Shown here: positions 1-8,959 of the stretch, piece after piece | Layout: the number at the start of each line of letters is the position of its first letter | Numbering within the stretch: position 1 is the stretch's first letter | Origin: CAVPJC01 sp963705155 | GTDB lineage: Bacteria > Chloroflexota > Anaerolineae > Anaerolineales > UBA4823 | Direction of reading: 5' to 3' | Assembly (NCBI GenBank): GCA_963705155.1 | Contig: CAVPJC010000019.1 | Coordinates: 186,001 to 250,000 of the forward strand | Length of the DNA stretch: 64,000 bases | Notes under the pieces: generated by a model | Seen by the model: the letters and a program-made list of their open reading frames with translations, nothing else | The model's database searches: none | Told to the model about the DNA's origin: nothing | Made by a program: the position numbers and the translations under genes

Positions 1-1045
1 CCTTCCGGAGGCAGCTCAGCGAGAATTTTTTCTACTTCTGCAGGCTGACACAACAGGTAGAGATTTCGACCACTCTCTAAAATCTTGCGATAACGCGGAA
101 TGTAGGCAGGTGTATAAGTGGGTTTTGAACCTGCCCCTGGGGTGAACTGAATCGTTTTTATTTGCGGTAAGCTCAAGAGTACATCCAGCATATTCTTCAT
201 ACAAGCTGGACCATCCAAGTGGTAAACGCCATATTCACACCAATTACCCATCTTTTCCACTTCTGGTACAAAAAACTCGCGGAACATGTCCGGCGAAATT
301 ATCGAAGAAAAGTCACAGGCGATCTGATCGATACGACCCGGCGCCCACAATCCCATCCAGGCCAACACATCCCCGTTGTCGTTTATAGCACTGGTCATCT
401 GATAGGACTGTTCCATGAGCTTCACCCAGACATTTGAGATAATCTCCACCCCGCGCTTTACCTCTTGGGGATTATTTATCAAATCCATTGCCAGATCATC
501 CATCCCACGAATCAACGAGAGCACATCCGCACCGTTACCCAACTCGGGCTTGCCCACAAAGAACTTTCCGGGGCTTCCTGGACCAACCGCTCAACGATGG
601 TACGAAGCGTCTTCCACGTGGAATCTGATTGTGCGTCAAAACGCATATCCCAAGTTTTCCAATCAGTAATTGTTTTTGCATACCAGACACTTGTTTTGTT
701 GAACTTCGGCCGACTACCAAACATCGCCGCCATGGCCATCGCGCCCCAGTTGACATATGCAACAGGCAGAGCTTCCCCAGCAAAATAAGTGTTTTCGAAC
801 CAGGTAATGGCGCGCTTGTGGTTTAAATCAGGATCCTGCCACCATTGTTCGATGGCTGCCTGATCGTCATCGGCAATTGTTTCCATCCCCAGAAGCCAGG
901 GGCCGTTATGCAAGTCCGGGGCAGGCGGTACCCTGCTGTCATCTTTAGGCGCATGGACGGCGATACAAGCACGATCGATAACACTGTGACTCCAATAGGC
1001 CAGCAGGCGGGCTTTGGCTTGGTCCCAATCCGGTTTATATAACAT
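1..1045 (-). CDS. Uroporphyrinogen decarboxylase-like (URO-D/corrinoid methyltransferase fold) protein, 3' end outside window
   Basis: The gene starts at an ATG ending at 1045, preceded by AGGAG, and runs off the left edge. The N-terminus MLYKPDWDQAKARL and the later stretch YHLDGPACMKNMLDVLLSLP, followed by IQFTPGAG, resemble the URO-D-like proteins common in Chloroflexota and Firmicutes. Those are relatives of haem uroporphyrinogen decarboxylase and of corrinoid methyltransferases, mostly of unknown substrate. One frameshift near 567 breaks the frame; restoring one A in a homopolymer (gaaagttc to gaaaagttc on the coding strand) gives one continuous protein into the window edge. It lies 9 bp after lacI on the same strand and is probably co-transcribed and under LacI control. 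That suggests a carbon-source-related role rather than haem synthesis (inference). Fold assignment is fairly sure, substrate unknown. Confidence 0.7.
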
Positions 1046-1054
1046 AGTGCGCTC

Positions 1055-2177
1055 CTAAGACAAACGAGTTGTTTTGATCAAATCCTCATGACTTATATGG
1101 GGGCCAGGGATAAATGAAGACAGCAGGTTTTTTAAATTGGCAGCGCGTTCGTCGGCTGAAAAAGGCAAGGCGCGACTGGAGCCGCGGATGATTAATTCCA
1201 CCGGGTAGAGATACGAGACAGGTTTTTCACTGGGCGCTTGCAAGAACTTTAGGACAATTTCGCCCGCCATATACCCCAGGTCGTATTGTGGGATTTGCAC
1301 AGTGCTTAGTGGCGGTTCACTGAAGGTATCCACGGCAATATCATCAAATCCGACCAGAGCTAAATCGTTTGGTACATGCAGACCCATTTCACGGGCGGCG
1401 ATTAACCTCCAAAGGCCATCAGGTCGTTGTAGCAAAAGATAGCGCGTGGTCGCTGAAATTGGATCAGTTCCAGAGTGGCAAAATAACCTGCGGCTATGGT
1501 TGGTGCAGCATGGTGAATTAGTTGTATTTCGAAAGGTAATCCAGCATGTTCAATCGCCTGCCGGTATCCTGCCTGTCTTAAATTGGCGGTAACCCGCTCT
1601 TCTGGACCTGCCAAATGAGCGATCCTGGTATAGCCCTGATCGAGCAAATGCCGGTTGCCAATTCAGCACCACGCTGGTTATCGATATTGATATTTGCATG
1701 ATTCGGCCGTCTGGGCTCCGTGCTTAATTCAACCGTCACGAGGGGCAGTCTAGGGCCAATGATCTCTTCTAACTCTTCGCAACCCATGCGCGATCCCCAC
1801 AATAAGAGCGCATCGACACCACGGCTCAGCAACAATTCCAGGTTATTACGTTCGCGTGATAGATCTTCGTTGGTGTTGCTCAACAGCAGACTATAACCTC
1901 CCTGGAATAGGAAATCCTCACAACCCCGCATGGCTGCTCCAAAAAAAGGATTAGCGATATCCGGGATCAAAACCCCTATCGTTCGGGTTTTTCCAGTGAC
2001 CAGGCTTCGAGCCGCCTGATTGGGTCGGTAGCCTACTGCCTGGATTGCATCCAGTACTTTTTGCCGAGTCTCGTCTGTGATGTATGGCCATTCGTTGACC
2101 ACATTTGAAACAGTTTTAATTGATACTTTGGCGTATGCGGCAACATCTTTAAGTGTAGCGGGGCGGGTTTGTTTCAT
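1055..2177 (-). CDS. LacI-family transcriptional repressor
   Basis: The start MKQTRPATLKDVAAYAKVSI is supported by AGGAAA just upstream. An in-frame ATG further upstream would translate the operator repeats and is rejected. Residues 8-55 form the LacI helix-turn-helix and hinge (VSIKTVSNVVN, then RPNQAARSL). A periplasmic-binding-like effector domain follows (TIGVLIPDIANPFFG, then VALVGFDDIAVD when read through). Two single-base losses interrupt it. One near 1650 (ELATG should continue HLLDQGYTRIAHLAG) and one near 1410 (ggttaatc for ggtttaatc). With both restored it is about 375 residues, slightly over family size. It is the first gene of a two-gene unit with the URO-D-like gene. The three operator palindromes directly before its start suggest autorepression. 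The ligand is probably a sugar, but this is not visible. Confidence 0.85.
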
Positions 2178-2188
2178 GGCGATTTCCT

Positions 2189-2228
2189 TATACAACGTTG
2201 TATACAACGTTGTATACAACGTTGTATA
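2189..2228. promoter_or_regulatory. Triple tandem palindromic operator (TATACAACGTTGTATA x3)
   Basis: The 12-bp unit TATACAACGTTG repeats three times without a gap (2189-2200, 2201-2212, 2213-2224) and ends with TATA. It makes three overlapping perfect palindromes TATACAACGTTGTATA with a central CG, the layout typical of LacI-family operators. The array lies between the -10 element and the ribosome-binding site of the lacI gene, so a bound repressor would block its own transcription. Neighbouring palindromes share four bases and are 12 bp apart. Confidence 0.75.
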
Positions 2229-2229
2229 C

Positions 2230-2258
2230 ATATTAGCAAATTATCCCCGCTCACTCAA
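2230..2258 (-). promoter_or_regulatory. Predicted sigma-70 promoter of lacI
   Basis: On the minus strand a TTGAGT -35 (2253-2258) is followed by a 17-bp spacer and a TAATAT -10 (2230-2235). Transcription would begin inside the operator array. Both hexamers match the consensus at four of six positions; position relative to the operators is the stronger argument. Confidence 0.5.
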
Positions 2259-2428
2259 GTGACAAATATCACTGATTATTATGACGTTTGTTCGTGCGCT
2301 TTTTTCCTTAATAAAAATAATTGGTCAATGAAAGTTCTAGCCACTTGACACATTCGAGAACGATCGTCGCTCCCTTGGAAAGCAACCTGCAAACATACAC
2401 CAGAAGTGCCAGTTACCTTCCAGCCAGA

Positions 2429-2698
2429 CTATAACCACGAACGGGTCAGACCTGGGTGCAGGACAATAGTAAAACAGCCCATAGGTGTCATGGGATTTAA
2501 GCTGAGTATTGGCGCATCCAGGTTAGGAATTCCTGCCACATAACGGAGCAAAACCCCGCGATGGAAGCGTCAATGACGTCCAACTTTCTTCGCGGGAATT
2601 TTTCCTTCCTGAGCCAATTTGTAAACAGAAGAGCGCGTTATCGTGAGCAATTCTGCCGCTTCTTCGAAGGTCAGTATGTCAGAGTTTAAAGTTTCCAT
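2429..2698 (-). pseudogene. Excisionase/MerR-type helix-turn-helix DNA-binding protein, interrupted by TGA
   Basis: A 42-codon frame (2570-2698) reads METLNSDILTFEEAAELLTI, then TRSSVYKLAQEGKIPAKKVG and RH before TGA. This is the small HTH_17 'excisionase-type' domain, in which a strand after the HTH normally ends KxGRxWRF. Here the Trp codon is replaced by TGA, and reading through gives RFHRGVLLRYVAGIPNLD, in the same frame down to a TAG at 2429. So the break is a nonsense substitution (TGG to TGA) and not an indel, unlike the other broken genes of the window. It could be a true pseudogene, a one-base error, or a functional truncated 42-residue protein. The neighbouring IS-end remnant fits decay. 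Confidence 0.6.
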
Positions 2699-3138
2699 TT
2701 CTGACTGCGCTTCTAGGTGAGCTAATTTCATTACCCCCTGGGGGAGTGATATGGCCAGTTGTTATATATTGTTGCATTTTGCTGCGAAAAAAATCAAACG
2801 ATTCTTGTCATAAATCGTTACAGATTTGTGTCAACCCAAAGTAGGAATGTCCCCTTTTCCCAAAGTAGAGATGTCCCCATTGGCAGGGATGAATAATGTG
2901 ATCTGGTAAACTCATGGAACTCGTGCGGAGGATAGGAGCAACGCTGGAGAGCACCCAGCTCCGGCACGTGGCCGAAAACAGGGTAGAGCGGCGCACGCCC
3001 TGCTGGCTGCCAATATGCCCGGCATGCCGCGTTGGGCCCACCGTGAGACCTTTGTGCTGGAATTGTTGAAATCCGGCGGCGATGAGAGCGGTGAATCCGG
3101 TATATGATTAATTCCATACCGCCCGTCTGGTAACCCTT
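2699..3138. other. Intergenic stretch with IS remnant, no intact gene
   Basis: The region holds the two direct repeats described separately (2829-2878) and a short plus-strand frame that ends GMPRWAHRETFVLELLKSGG and a few more residues before TGA near 3106. I do not recognise that fragment; it has no convincing start or ribosome-binding site and may be the degraded end of a mobile-element gene. Nothing else in the stretch looks coding. Confidence 0.4.
2829..2878. repeat. Remnant of an insertion-sequence end with two direct repeats
   Basis: Starting at TGTCAACCC, two 20-bp repeats CCCAAAGTAGGAATGTCCCC (2835-2854) and CCCAAAGTAGAGATGTCCCC (2859-2878) are separated by TTTT. Multiple ~20-bp repeats inside an end that begins TGT are characteristic of IS21-family elements (established knowledge). 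No intact transposase is next to it, so this appears to be a solo or decayed end. Confidence 0.45.
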
Positions 3139-3681
3139 ATGCCGATTACCCCGACTTCTCTCATCCTCGTGGCCGTGATGAACTCACAGCGTGATCTGGA
3201 GATCGCCCGCCTGTTGGGCTGGTACCGCATTCCCTTGCGTTCAGCCCCACGCGTAATCGGCGTGGATTACCTGGCCTTTTACCAGACCGGCGCATTTGGC
3301 GATGAAAAGTGGCGCATCGGGTTGGCGGCGCCGGTGCGCGGCCACGAGCTGACCACGCGGGCTGAGCTGCTGCGCGATGAACCGGACCACCCGCATGCCC
3401 GCCATGAGTATTACAAGGTGCAGCTTGGCCCGCTGGAAACCCTGGCGCGCCCGGTTCCGGCGGGCAGGTGGCGGCGCATCACCTTCTTTTACACCACCGG
3501 CGAACACCTGCTGTACGCCGAGAGTGTTGACGACCTGGTGGTTGCAGATGACCAGCGCGCCAGCCTGTGGCGCGCCCTGCGCGATCGCCTCGGTCAAAAC
3601 ACGGATTACGCAGCCGGCCAGCCGGAAGAACCTCTGGAACCGGCTTTGCTGGCCGCACTTCTGGGGTTGGATCGGACATAA
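3139..3681 (+). CDS. Conserved hypothetical protein
   Basis: This 180-residue protein begins MPITPTSLILVAVMNSQRDL and contains EIARLLGWYRIPLRSAPRVI, then DYLAFYQTGAFGDEKWRI, DEPDHPHARHEYYKVQLGPL and RRITFFYTTGEHLL. I recognise this pattern as a conserved family seen in Chloroflexota and some other bacteria, without known function. No signal peptide or membrane segment is present, so it should be cytoplasmic. It is intact and high-GC like the downstream hydantoinase gene, which follows after about 57 bp. The run of conserved Tyr, Trp, Arg and His could mean a nucleic-acid-binding or nuclease-like role, but that is a guess. Confidence 0.7.
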   Translation: MPITPTSLILVAVMNSQRDLEIARLLGWYRIPLRSAPRVIGVDYLAFYQTGAFGDEKWRIGLAAPVRGHELTTRAELLRDEPDHPHARHEYYKVQLGPLETLARPVPAGRWRRITFFYTTGEHLLYAESVDDLVVADDQRASLWRALRDRLGQNTDYAAGQPEEPLEPALLAALLGLDRT

Positions 3682-3738
3682 CCCCTGTCTTTAAAATCTG
3701 TTATCATACCTTGGATGTTTTATTAAGGAAGATTGATG

Positions 3739-5166
3739 ATGTTATTGATCCATTCTGGCACGCTGATCACGGCTTCGGATACGTTCCAGGCTGATATCCT
3801 GGTGCAGGGCGAAAAGATTGAAGCCATCGGCCAAAACCTGGCGGGCACATCCCTGGCAGCCGGCGCCGAGATGGTGGACGCCGCCGGCAAGCTGGTCTTC
3901 CCCGGCGGGATCGATCCGCACACCCATTTCGACCTGCCCATGTTCGGCACGGTTTCATCCGACGATCACTACACTGGCCACAAAGCCGCGGCTTTTGGCG
4001 GCACCACCACGGTGATGGATTTTGTGCCGCAGGAGCCCGCCGGTCTGCAGGCCAGCGTGGAGGCCTGGCGCCTCAAAGCTGACCCCAAAGCAGCCATCGA
4101 TTTCAGCTTCCATATGAACCTGTCGCATTTCGACGCGCAGGTGGCTGCCGAAATACCCTCCCTGGCGGCGATGGGCATCACCACGCTCAAGGTTTTCACA
4201 GCTTACAATAACCGGCTGCGCCTGTCAGATGGCAGTATTATGCAAGCCATGCGCCTCGCCAGAGAGCACGGCCTGTTGACCATGCTGCACGCCGAGAACG
4301 GCGATGTGATCGAAGTGCTGGTGGCCGAAGCCCTGGCTGCCGGTCACACCACGCCGGAATGGCACGCCCTCACCCGCCCGGCCTGGGGCGCGGTGGATGC
4401 CTGCCTGCGCGGCGCCACCCTGGCGGCCCAGACCGGCGCCCCGCTGTATATGGTGCATATGAACACCGCCGGCGAAGTGGATATGCTCGAATACGCCCGC
4501 CGGCACGGCTGGCCGGTGATGGGCGAAACCTGCCCGCCTTACCTGTTTTTCACGGTGGATCATCTCAAACGCCCGGACGGCGCCAAGTGGGTGTGTTCTC
4601 CGCCGGTGCGGGGTGTGGAAGATAACCGCCGCCTGTGGCAGGGGCTGGCGGATGGCACGCTGCAAACCATCGGCACCGACCACTGCCCGTTCTTTTACGA
4701 CGGCTCGCAGCCCATTCTCTACGAAGGTCAGCCTGTGGCGATCCCCGGTAAGGAGCTGGGGGTGGATGATTTCACAAAAATACCCAATGGCCTGCCCGGT
4801 GTGGGCGACCGCCTGCCAATTTTGTGGACCTACGGAGTGCGCGCCGGGCGGATCAGCGCCAACCAGTTCGTGGCCCTCACCAGCACCAATCCCGCCAAAA
4901 TTTTCGGTCTTTACCCGCGCAAGGGGGCCCTGCTGCCCGGAGCGGATGCCGATATCGTGATCTGGGACCCTGAGCGGCGTCTCACCTACGGCGTGGCCCA
5001 TGCCCGGCACCGCACCGATTACAACCTGTTCGAGGGCTGGGAGCTGGCCGGTTACCCCGAGAAGGTCTATCTGCGCGGCCGCCTGATTGTGGACGGCGAG
5101 CGCTGGCTGGGGCGTCCCGGCGGCGGGATGTTCCTGCCGCGGCAGCCAGGCGCCCCGCTGCTCTGA
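3739..5166 (+). CDS. hydA: Dihydropyrimidinase / D-hydantoinase (cyclic amidohydrolase)
   Basis: The 475-residue protein hydrolyses the ring of dihydropyrimidines or 5-substituted hydantoins to N-carbamoyl amino acids (family knowledge). The metal motif is GGIDPHTHFDLPMFG. The lysine that is carbamylated to bridge the two zinc ions is in ITTLKVFTAYNN. Further ligands are the His of LLTMLHAENG, the His of YMVHMNTAG and the Asp of TIGTDHCPF, so the active site is complete. Length matches the family (about 460-480). AAGGAAG at 3725-3731 sits 7 bp before the ATG at 3739; two in-frame start codons lie just upstream (TTG 3733, ATG 3736). No other reductive pyrimidine-degradation gene is adjacent, so hydantoin or another cyclic amide could be the substrate. 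Confidence 0.92.
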   Translation: MLLIHSGTLITASDTFQADILVQGEKIEAIGQNLAGTSLAAGAEMVDAAGKLVFPGGIDPHTHFDLPMFGTVSSDDHYTGHKAAAFGGTTTVMDFVPQEPAGLQASVEAWRLKADPKAAIDFSFHMNLSHFDAQVAAEIPSLAAMGITTLKVFTAYNNRLRLSDGSIMQAMRLAREHGLLTMLHAENGDVIEVLVAEALAAGHTTPEWHALTRPAWGAVDACLRGATLAAQTGAPLYMVHMNTAGEVDMLEYARRHGWPVMGETCPPYLFFTVDHLKRPDGAKWVCSPPVRGVEDNRRLWQGLADGTLQTIGTDHCPFFYDGSQPILYEGQPVAIPGKELGVDDFTKIPNGLPGVGDRLPILWTYGVRAGRISANQFVALTSTNPAKIFGLYPRKGALLPGADADIVIWDPERRLTYGVAHARHRTDYNLFEGWELAGYPEKVYLRGRLIVDGERWLGRPGGGMFLPRQPGAPLL

Positions 5167-5191
5167 TTCCCAGCCTGGAACCGGCAACTGC

Positions 5192-6717
5192 ATGCCTCGT
5201 TTATTGCCTGCCAACCCTGCCGCCCGCCGCCGATTTTTTGGCCTGCTGGCGCTTTGGGTTGGTGTGCTGGCCGGGTGGGGCTGTATGCCGCAGGCATCGC
5301 AGCCGCTTTCGGCATCCGGCTTAACCCCGGCTGCCCCGACCGTCAGCCTGACCGGCGGCCAGTTTACCGACCAGATTAGCCCCACACCGGCGCTTTCATC
5401 TGGCCCAACAGCCTCTCCTGCGCCGCCCACCTCCGCCCCGGCTGTCACCCCCGCCCCGCAGGCTCCGCCCGCACGGGCTCCATTGACAGCCGAATCACTC
5501 TCGGCTCTGGAGCTGGATTTGCTCTACCTTGAACTCCGGGCGTTTGATGCACTGGCGCAGCTCTGCCCGCCAGCCTGTCCCGCTTCTGCCCGATACCCCG
5601 CTGCCCGGAGAAACGGTGGTCGATTTTGACCTGGACGCCCTGCATGGTAAAATCGCAGCGCTGCGTTCGCGCGGCATGGTTGCCAATGGTCAGGAGCTGT
5701 TTGACTTGCTGTATTACGATGCTTATACCGGGTTTACCACCACCCTGCAGTCGGAAACTATCCGGCTCTCGGGTCTGCAAATGGCGCCAGACGGGCTGCA
5801 TGTGAGCTATATGGATAACCGCGCCACGCAGGGGGTGTATGTGCAATCGGCCCGGGCCTCGAGCGCGGCTCGCCAGGTGGGGATTTGCCAGCCTGATCTC
5901 GATCAGCCCTGTGATGGCCCGCTCTGGTCGGCTGACAGCCGCCTGCTGGCCTGGAGCGACGCGGATGGGGTATGGGTTTACAACCGGATTGAGCAGCAAA
6001 CCAGCCTGGCGATCACAACCAGCCTGGTTCTGGAAGACCTGGATGGCACGCGGTCTGCCATTCGGATTTCGTTTGACGATCTGCAGTGGTCGCTGGCCGG
6101 CCGCTACCTGAGCGCCTGGGTGCAGCCGCGTCCTGGCAGAGGCTGGCCAAAAGTCAGGACGCTGGCGGGCTGTCCTGGACACACGCAGCGGTCGTGTGGT
6201 GGAAATTCCCGGCACCTACCAGCCTGAGCCCGGCGTGGTCAATACACTCTGGATGCAGGATGGCCGCCTGCTGGTGACGCGCCCGGCTGGCCCGGAGGAC
6301 CCTTTGCCGGTGCTGGAAACCTGGCTGGTGCTGCCCGCCAGCCCGGAGCTGCTGGTGTTTGAAAAGCGCTATCCGCTGCTATTGGAGAACGTGGCCGGGC
6401 TGCCCGAGCTGCCGGCGGATGCGTTCATCCCCTCACTGCCTGCCCAGGTGAGCAATAACGTGTTTTCGATTCTCATCCATGCGCCTGAAAGCGGCGCTCT
6501 GCCGGCCCTGGCGCTCTTCGATTTGCGCACCAGCCCGCTGCTTTTGCTCGGCGATGCGCCCGCAGACACACGCGCCGTCATCTGGTCGCGGGATGGAGCC
6601 GCAGCGCTGGTGGTTTCTCAGAACGAATCCGCCATCCTGGCGCTTGCCTCAGGCGGTATTTTCGATTTACAACCCTTGTTGGGCGGCGATGCCCGCCAGG
6701 CGGCCTGGCTTCCATGA
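5192..6717 (+). CDS. Predicted lipoprotein with beta-propeller-like repeats
   Basis: The N-terminus MPRLLPANPAARRRFFGLLA then LWVGVLAGWGCMPQ has an Arg-rich n-region, a hydrophobic core and a Cys at a loosely conserved lipobox. A Pro/Thr/Ala-rich linker follows. The rest contains segments such as GLQMAPDGLHVSYMDNR, PLWSADSRLLAWSDADGVWVY and RAVIWSRDGAAALVVSQ, which look like TolB/WD40-type propeller blades. Two frameshifts (near 5570 and near 6170) separate three in-frame parts: 5192-5570, 5570-6170 and 6170-6717. Its stop overlaps the start of the first antiporter-like gene (ATGA at 6714), so it probably belongs to that operon and could be its extracytoplasmic partner. No catalytic motif is seen. 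Confidence 0.65.
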
Positions 6718-8309
6718 CCTTGCTGATTACATACCTGCCGCTGTTTGCGATTGGCCTGCCCACGCTCACGATCGGGGCGTTGCTCGCCATCCGCCTGGCG
6801 CGTCCCCGGTTTGCCTATTCCTGGCTGGTGGCAGCCCTGGGGGCATTGCTGACGCTGCCGGTTGTGCTGTTCATGCGTCCGGTGACGCCGCGCCTGCTGC
6901 CACTGGCCAATTGGGAAGCGCTGGATATCCTGCAGGCCTCACCTGCCCTGCTCATCGATGGCGTCTCCTGGTCGTTTGCGCTGGCATTGGCGGCCCTGGC
7001 GCTGGCGGTGATCCTCACGGATGTCGCCCGTGCCGCCGAATCAGATTGGGCGGCCTGGGCCGGCAGCCTGGTGCTGGCAGCCATTGGCATGGCGGCAGTT
7101 ATGGCGGGAAATCCCATCACCCTGCTGCTGTTTTGGGCGGCGGTGGATATCATCGAGCTGCTGGTGCTGCTCTGGCACATCCAGGGCAGCGCTGCCCGCG
7201 AGCAGGTAGTGGCGGCGTTTGCGGCCCGCAGCGCGGGTATTTTTATGCTCTGGCTGGCGAGTCTTGCGGCAGCCCGCCTGCAAGTGGAGCTGCGTTTTGA
7301 TGCGATCCCGCAGGAAGTGGTTATCTACCTGCTGCTGGCTGCCGGACTGCGCCTGGGGGTAATCCCGCTGCATATGCCCGGTCTGCAAGAGAAGACCCTG
7401 CGGCGCGGGCTGGGCACCATGCTGCGCCTGGTTCCGGTTGCCACCAGTCTGGTGCTGTTGGTGCGCACCGCCGCGGCCGGAGCGCCGCCCAGCCAATCGC
7501 TGCTCCTGCTGGCGTTGTCGGCTCTGTCGGCTTACGTGGCTGCCCTGTTGTGGATCACCGCCGCCGACGAGCTGGAAGGCCGCCCCTTCTGGATCCTGGG
7601 CATGGCTTCCCTGGCGCTGGCGGCTGCTGTGCGCGGTCAGCCGGCCGCCAGTCTGGCCTGGGGTATGGCCCTGCTGCTCTCCGGGGGTATGCTCTTCCTC
7701 ACGAGCGCCCGCCACCCGCGTTTACTGCCGGGCCTCTTGCTGGGGCTGTTGGGTTTCAGCGCGTTGCCATTTACCGCCGGTTGGAATGCTGCCCGTTTGT
7801 ATGCCGATCCCTTCGATGCTTTTACGCTGCTTTTCCTGATCCCCCAAGCCTTGCTGCTGGCAGGTTATGCCCGCCACAGCCTGCGTCCCGGCGTTTCCTT
7901 GATTGGTGTGGAACGCTGGGTGTGGGGCATCTATCCTGCCGGGCTTTTACTCCTGCCGGTTGTTCACAACCTGGCAGCCTGGCTGGGAGCGGGCGCCGGT
8001 GCAGGCGAGATGAAGTTTTGGGGTCTTTCCTCTATCCTCCCCGGTGCAGCCGCGGTAGTGATGGGTGTTTTATGGTGGGCGCGTATCCGCGGCCTGGCAG
8101 CCCGGACTGTGCGCATGCCCGCCACGCTGCGCTCGCTGCTTTCCCTGCGCTGGCTCTACAGCCTGGGCTGGCGCACCTTCCGTGCCGGCGGCTCGCTGGT
8201 AGGATTTCTCACCAACATCCTGGAGGGGGAGGGCGGGGTGCTGTGGGCCTTGCTGCTGCTTACCCTGCTTCTGGCGCTTCTGCTGCAGGGTGTGGGAGGT
8301 AGCCTGTGA
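6714..8309 (+). CDS. Antiporter-like membrane subunit (NuoL/M/N-Hyf-type, divergent)
   Basis: A 531-residue protein with about 13-14 hydrophobic segments. Overall layout and GLRLGVIPLHMPGLQEKTLR correspond to the proton-translocating antiporter-like subunits of complex I, Mrp and hydrogenase-4 (usual motif PLHxWLP near TM7). The Trp is absent and the lysine expected in the next helix is an Arg (GTMLRLVPVATSLVLL), so proton translocation by the canonical path is uncertain. The C-terminus has a long amphipathic part and a last helix after FLTNILEGEGGVLWALLLL. It overlaps the genes on both sides by 4 bp (ATGA at its start, GTGA at its end), so it is translationally coupled to the lipoprotein and to the HyfE-like gene. 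Confidence 0.65.
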   Translation: MTLLITYLPLFAIGLPTLTIGALLAIRLARPRFAYSWLVAALGALLTLPVVLFMRPVTPRLLPLANWEALDILQASPALLIDGVSWSFALALAALALAVILTDVARAAESDWAAWAGSLVLAAIGMAAVMAGNPITLLLFWAAVDIIELLVLLWHIQGSAAREQVVAAFAARSAGIFMLWLASLAAARLQVELRFDAIPQEVVIYLLLAAGLRLGVIPLHMPGLQEKTLRRGLGTMLRLVPVATSLVLLVRTAAAGAPPSQSLLLLALSALSAYVAALLWITAADELEGRPFWILGMASLALAAAVRGQPAASLAWGMALLLSGGMLFLTSARHPRLLPGLLLGLLGFSALPFTAGWNAARLYADPFDAFTLLFLIPQALLLAGYARHSLRPGVSLIGVERWVWGIYPAGLLLLPVVHNLAAWLGAGAGAGEMKFWGLSSILPGAAAVVMGVLWWARIRGLAARTVRMPATLRSLLSLRWLYSLGWRTFRAGGSLVGFLTNILEGEGGVLWALLLLTLLLALLLQGVGGSL

Positions 8310-8959
8310 ACCTGGAAGGTCTCAGCCTGCAGATGTTTGAAGTGCCGGTGGTTGTCCTGATCCTGTTCAGCGCGGTTGTGCTGCTGGTGAGCGACAACTG
8401 GCGCACAAGCATCCTGGCCCTGGCGCTGCAGTATGTGGGGGTCTTTGTCCTGGCGGCTATTGCCTGGCCGCTCGGTATGGCTCTGGTCAAACTGGTGGCG
8501 GGGTGGATAGCCGGAGCTGTGCTGGCAATGGCTTTGCGGTCAATTCCACCGGCCGAACAGACCCCACGGCAAATCGTTTTCCAATTAAATATTGGCCGTT
8601 TTACACTGGCATTTCCCAGGCTTTCCGGCGAGCTGTTTCGACTGCTGGCGGCCGGGATGGTATTGCTGGTGGTCATTTCGGTGGCATCCCGGACGGCCAT
8701 GTGGGTGCCGGGCATCAGCCCGCAGCAAGCGATGGGCAGTCTGCTGTTGATCGGCCTGGGCCTGCTCCACCTGGGGTTGACAGCCCGGCCGCTGCGCGTG
8801 GTGTTGGGTCTGCTCACGGTGCTTTCAGGATTTGAAATCATTTACGCTGCCGTTGAGTTCTCGACACTGGTGGCAGGTTTGCTGGCTGGCGTCAATCTGA
8901 GCCTGGCGCTGGTGGGCGCATTTTTGCTGACTGCCCCGCTCTCTGAGGCCGAAGCATGA
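8306..8959 (+). CDS. HyfE/NuoK-like small membrane subunit
   Basis: The 217-residue protein has 6-7 hydrophobic segments and the length of hydrogenase-4 component E (about 216). The C-terminal half, LLIGLGLLHLGLTARPLRVV then LGLLTVLSGFEIIYAAVEFS, resembles NuoK, where glutamates inside the helices carry protons; Glu residues are kept in GFEIIYAAVE. It starts at GTG 8306 with GGGAGG just upstream and overlaps the preceding stop. It ends in ATGA with the next gene. No hydrogenase, quinone-reductase or Fe-S subunit is encoded beside it, so this membrane arm would have to work with proteins encoded elsewhere or as an ion antiporter. Confidence 0.55.
   Translation: MNLEGLSLQMFEVPVVVLILFSAVVLLVSDNWRTSILALALQYVGVFVLAAIAWPLGMALVKLVAGWIAGAVLAMALRSIPPAEQTPRQIVFQLNIGRFTLAFPRLSGELFRLLAAGMVLLVVISVASRTAMWVPGISPQQAMGSLLLIGLGLLHLGLTARPLRVVLGLLTVLSGFEIIYAAVEFSTLVAGLLAGVNLSLALVGAFLLTAPLSEAEA

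Noticed and set aside
2077..2262. Plus-strand frame with repeated NVVY
   Set aside because: Produced by translating the LacI operator array; no gene-like features.
2570..2572. TGA in the HTH gene as a selenocysteine codon, given selB in the window
   Set aside because: The position is a conserved structural Trp, not a redox site, and no SECIS-like hairpin was seen after it. Nonsense mutation or error is simpler.
4225..5448. 407-codon minus-strand frame opposite the hydantoinase
   Set aside because: Shadow of a high-GC gene; composition is Gly/His/Pro/Gln-rich without domains, while the plus strand has a complete active site.
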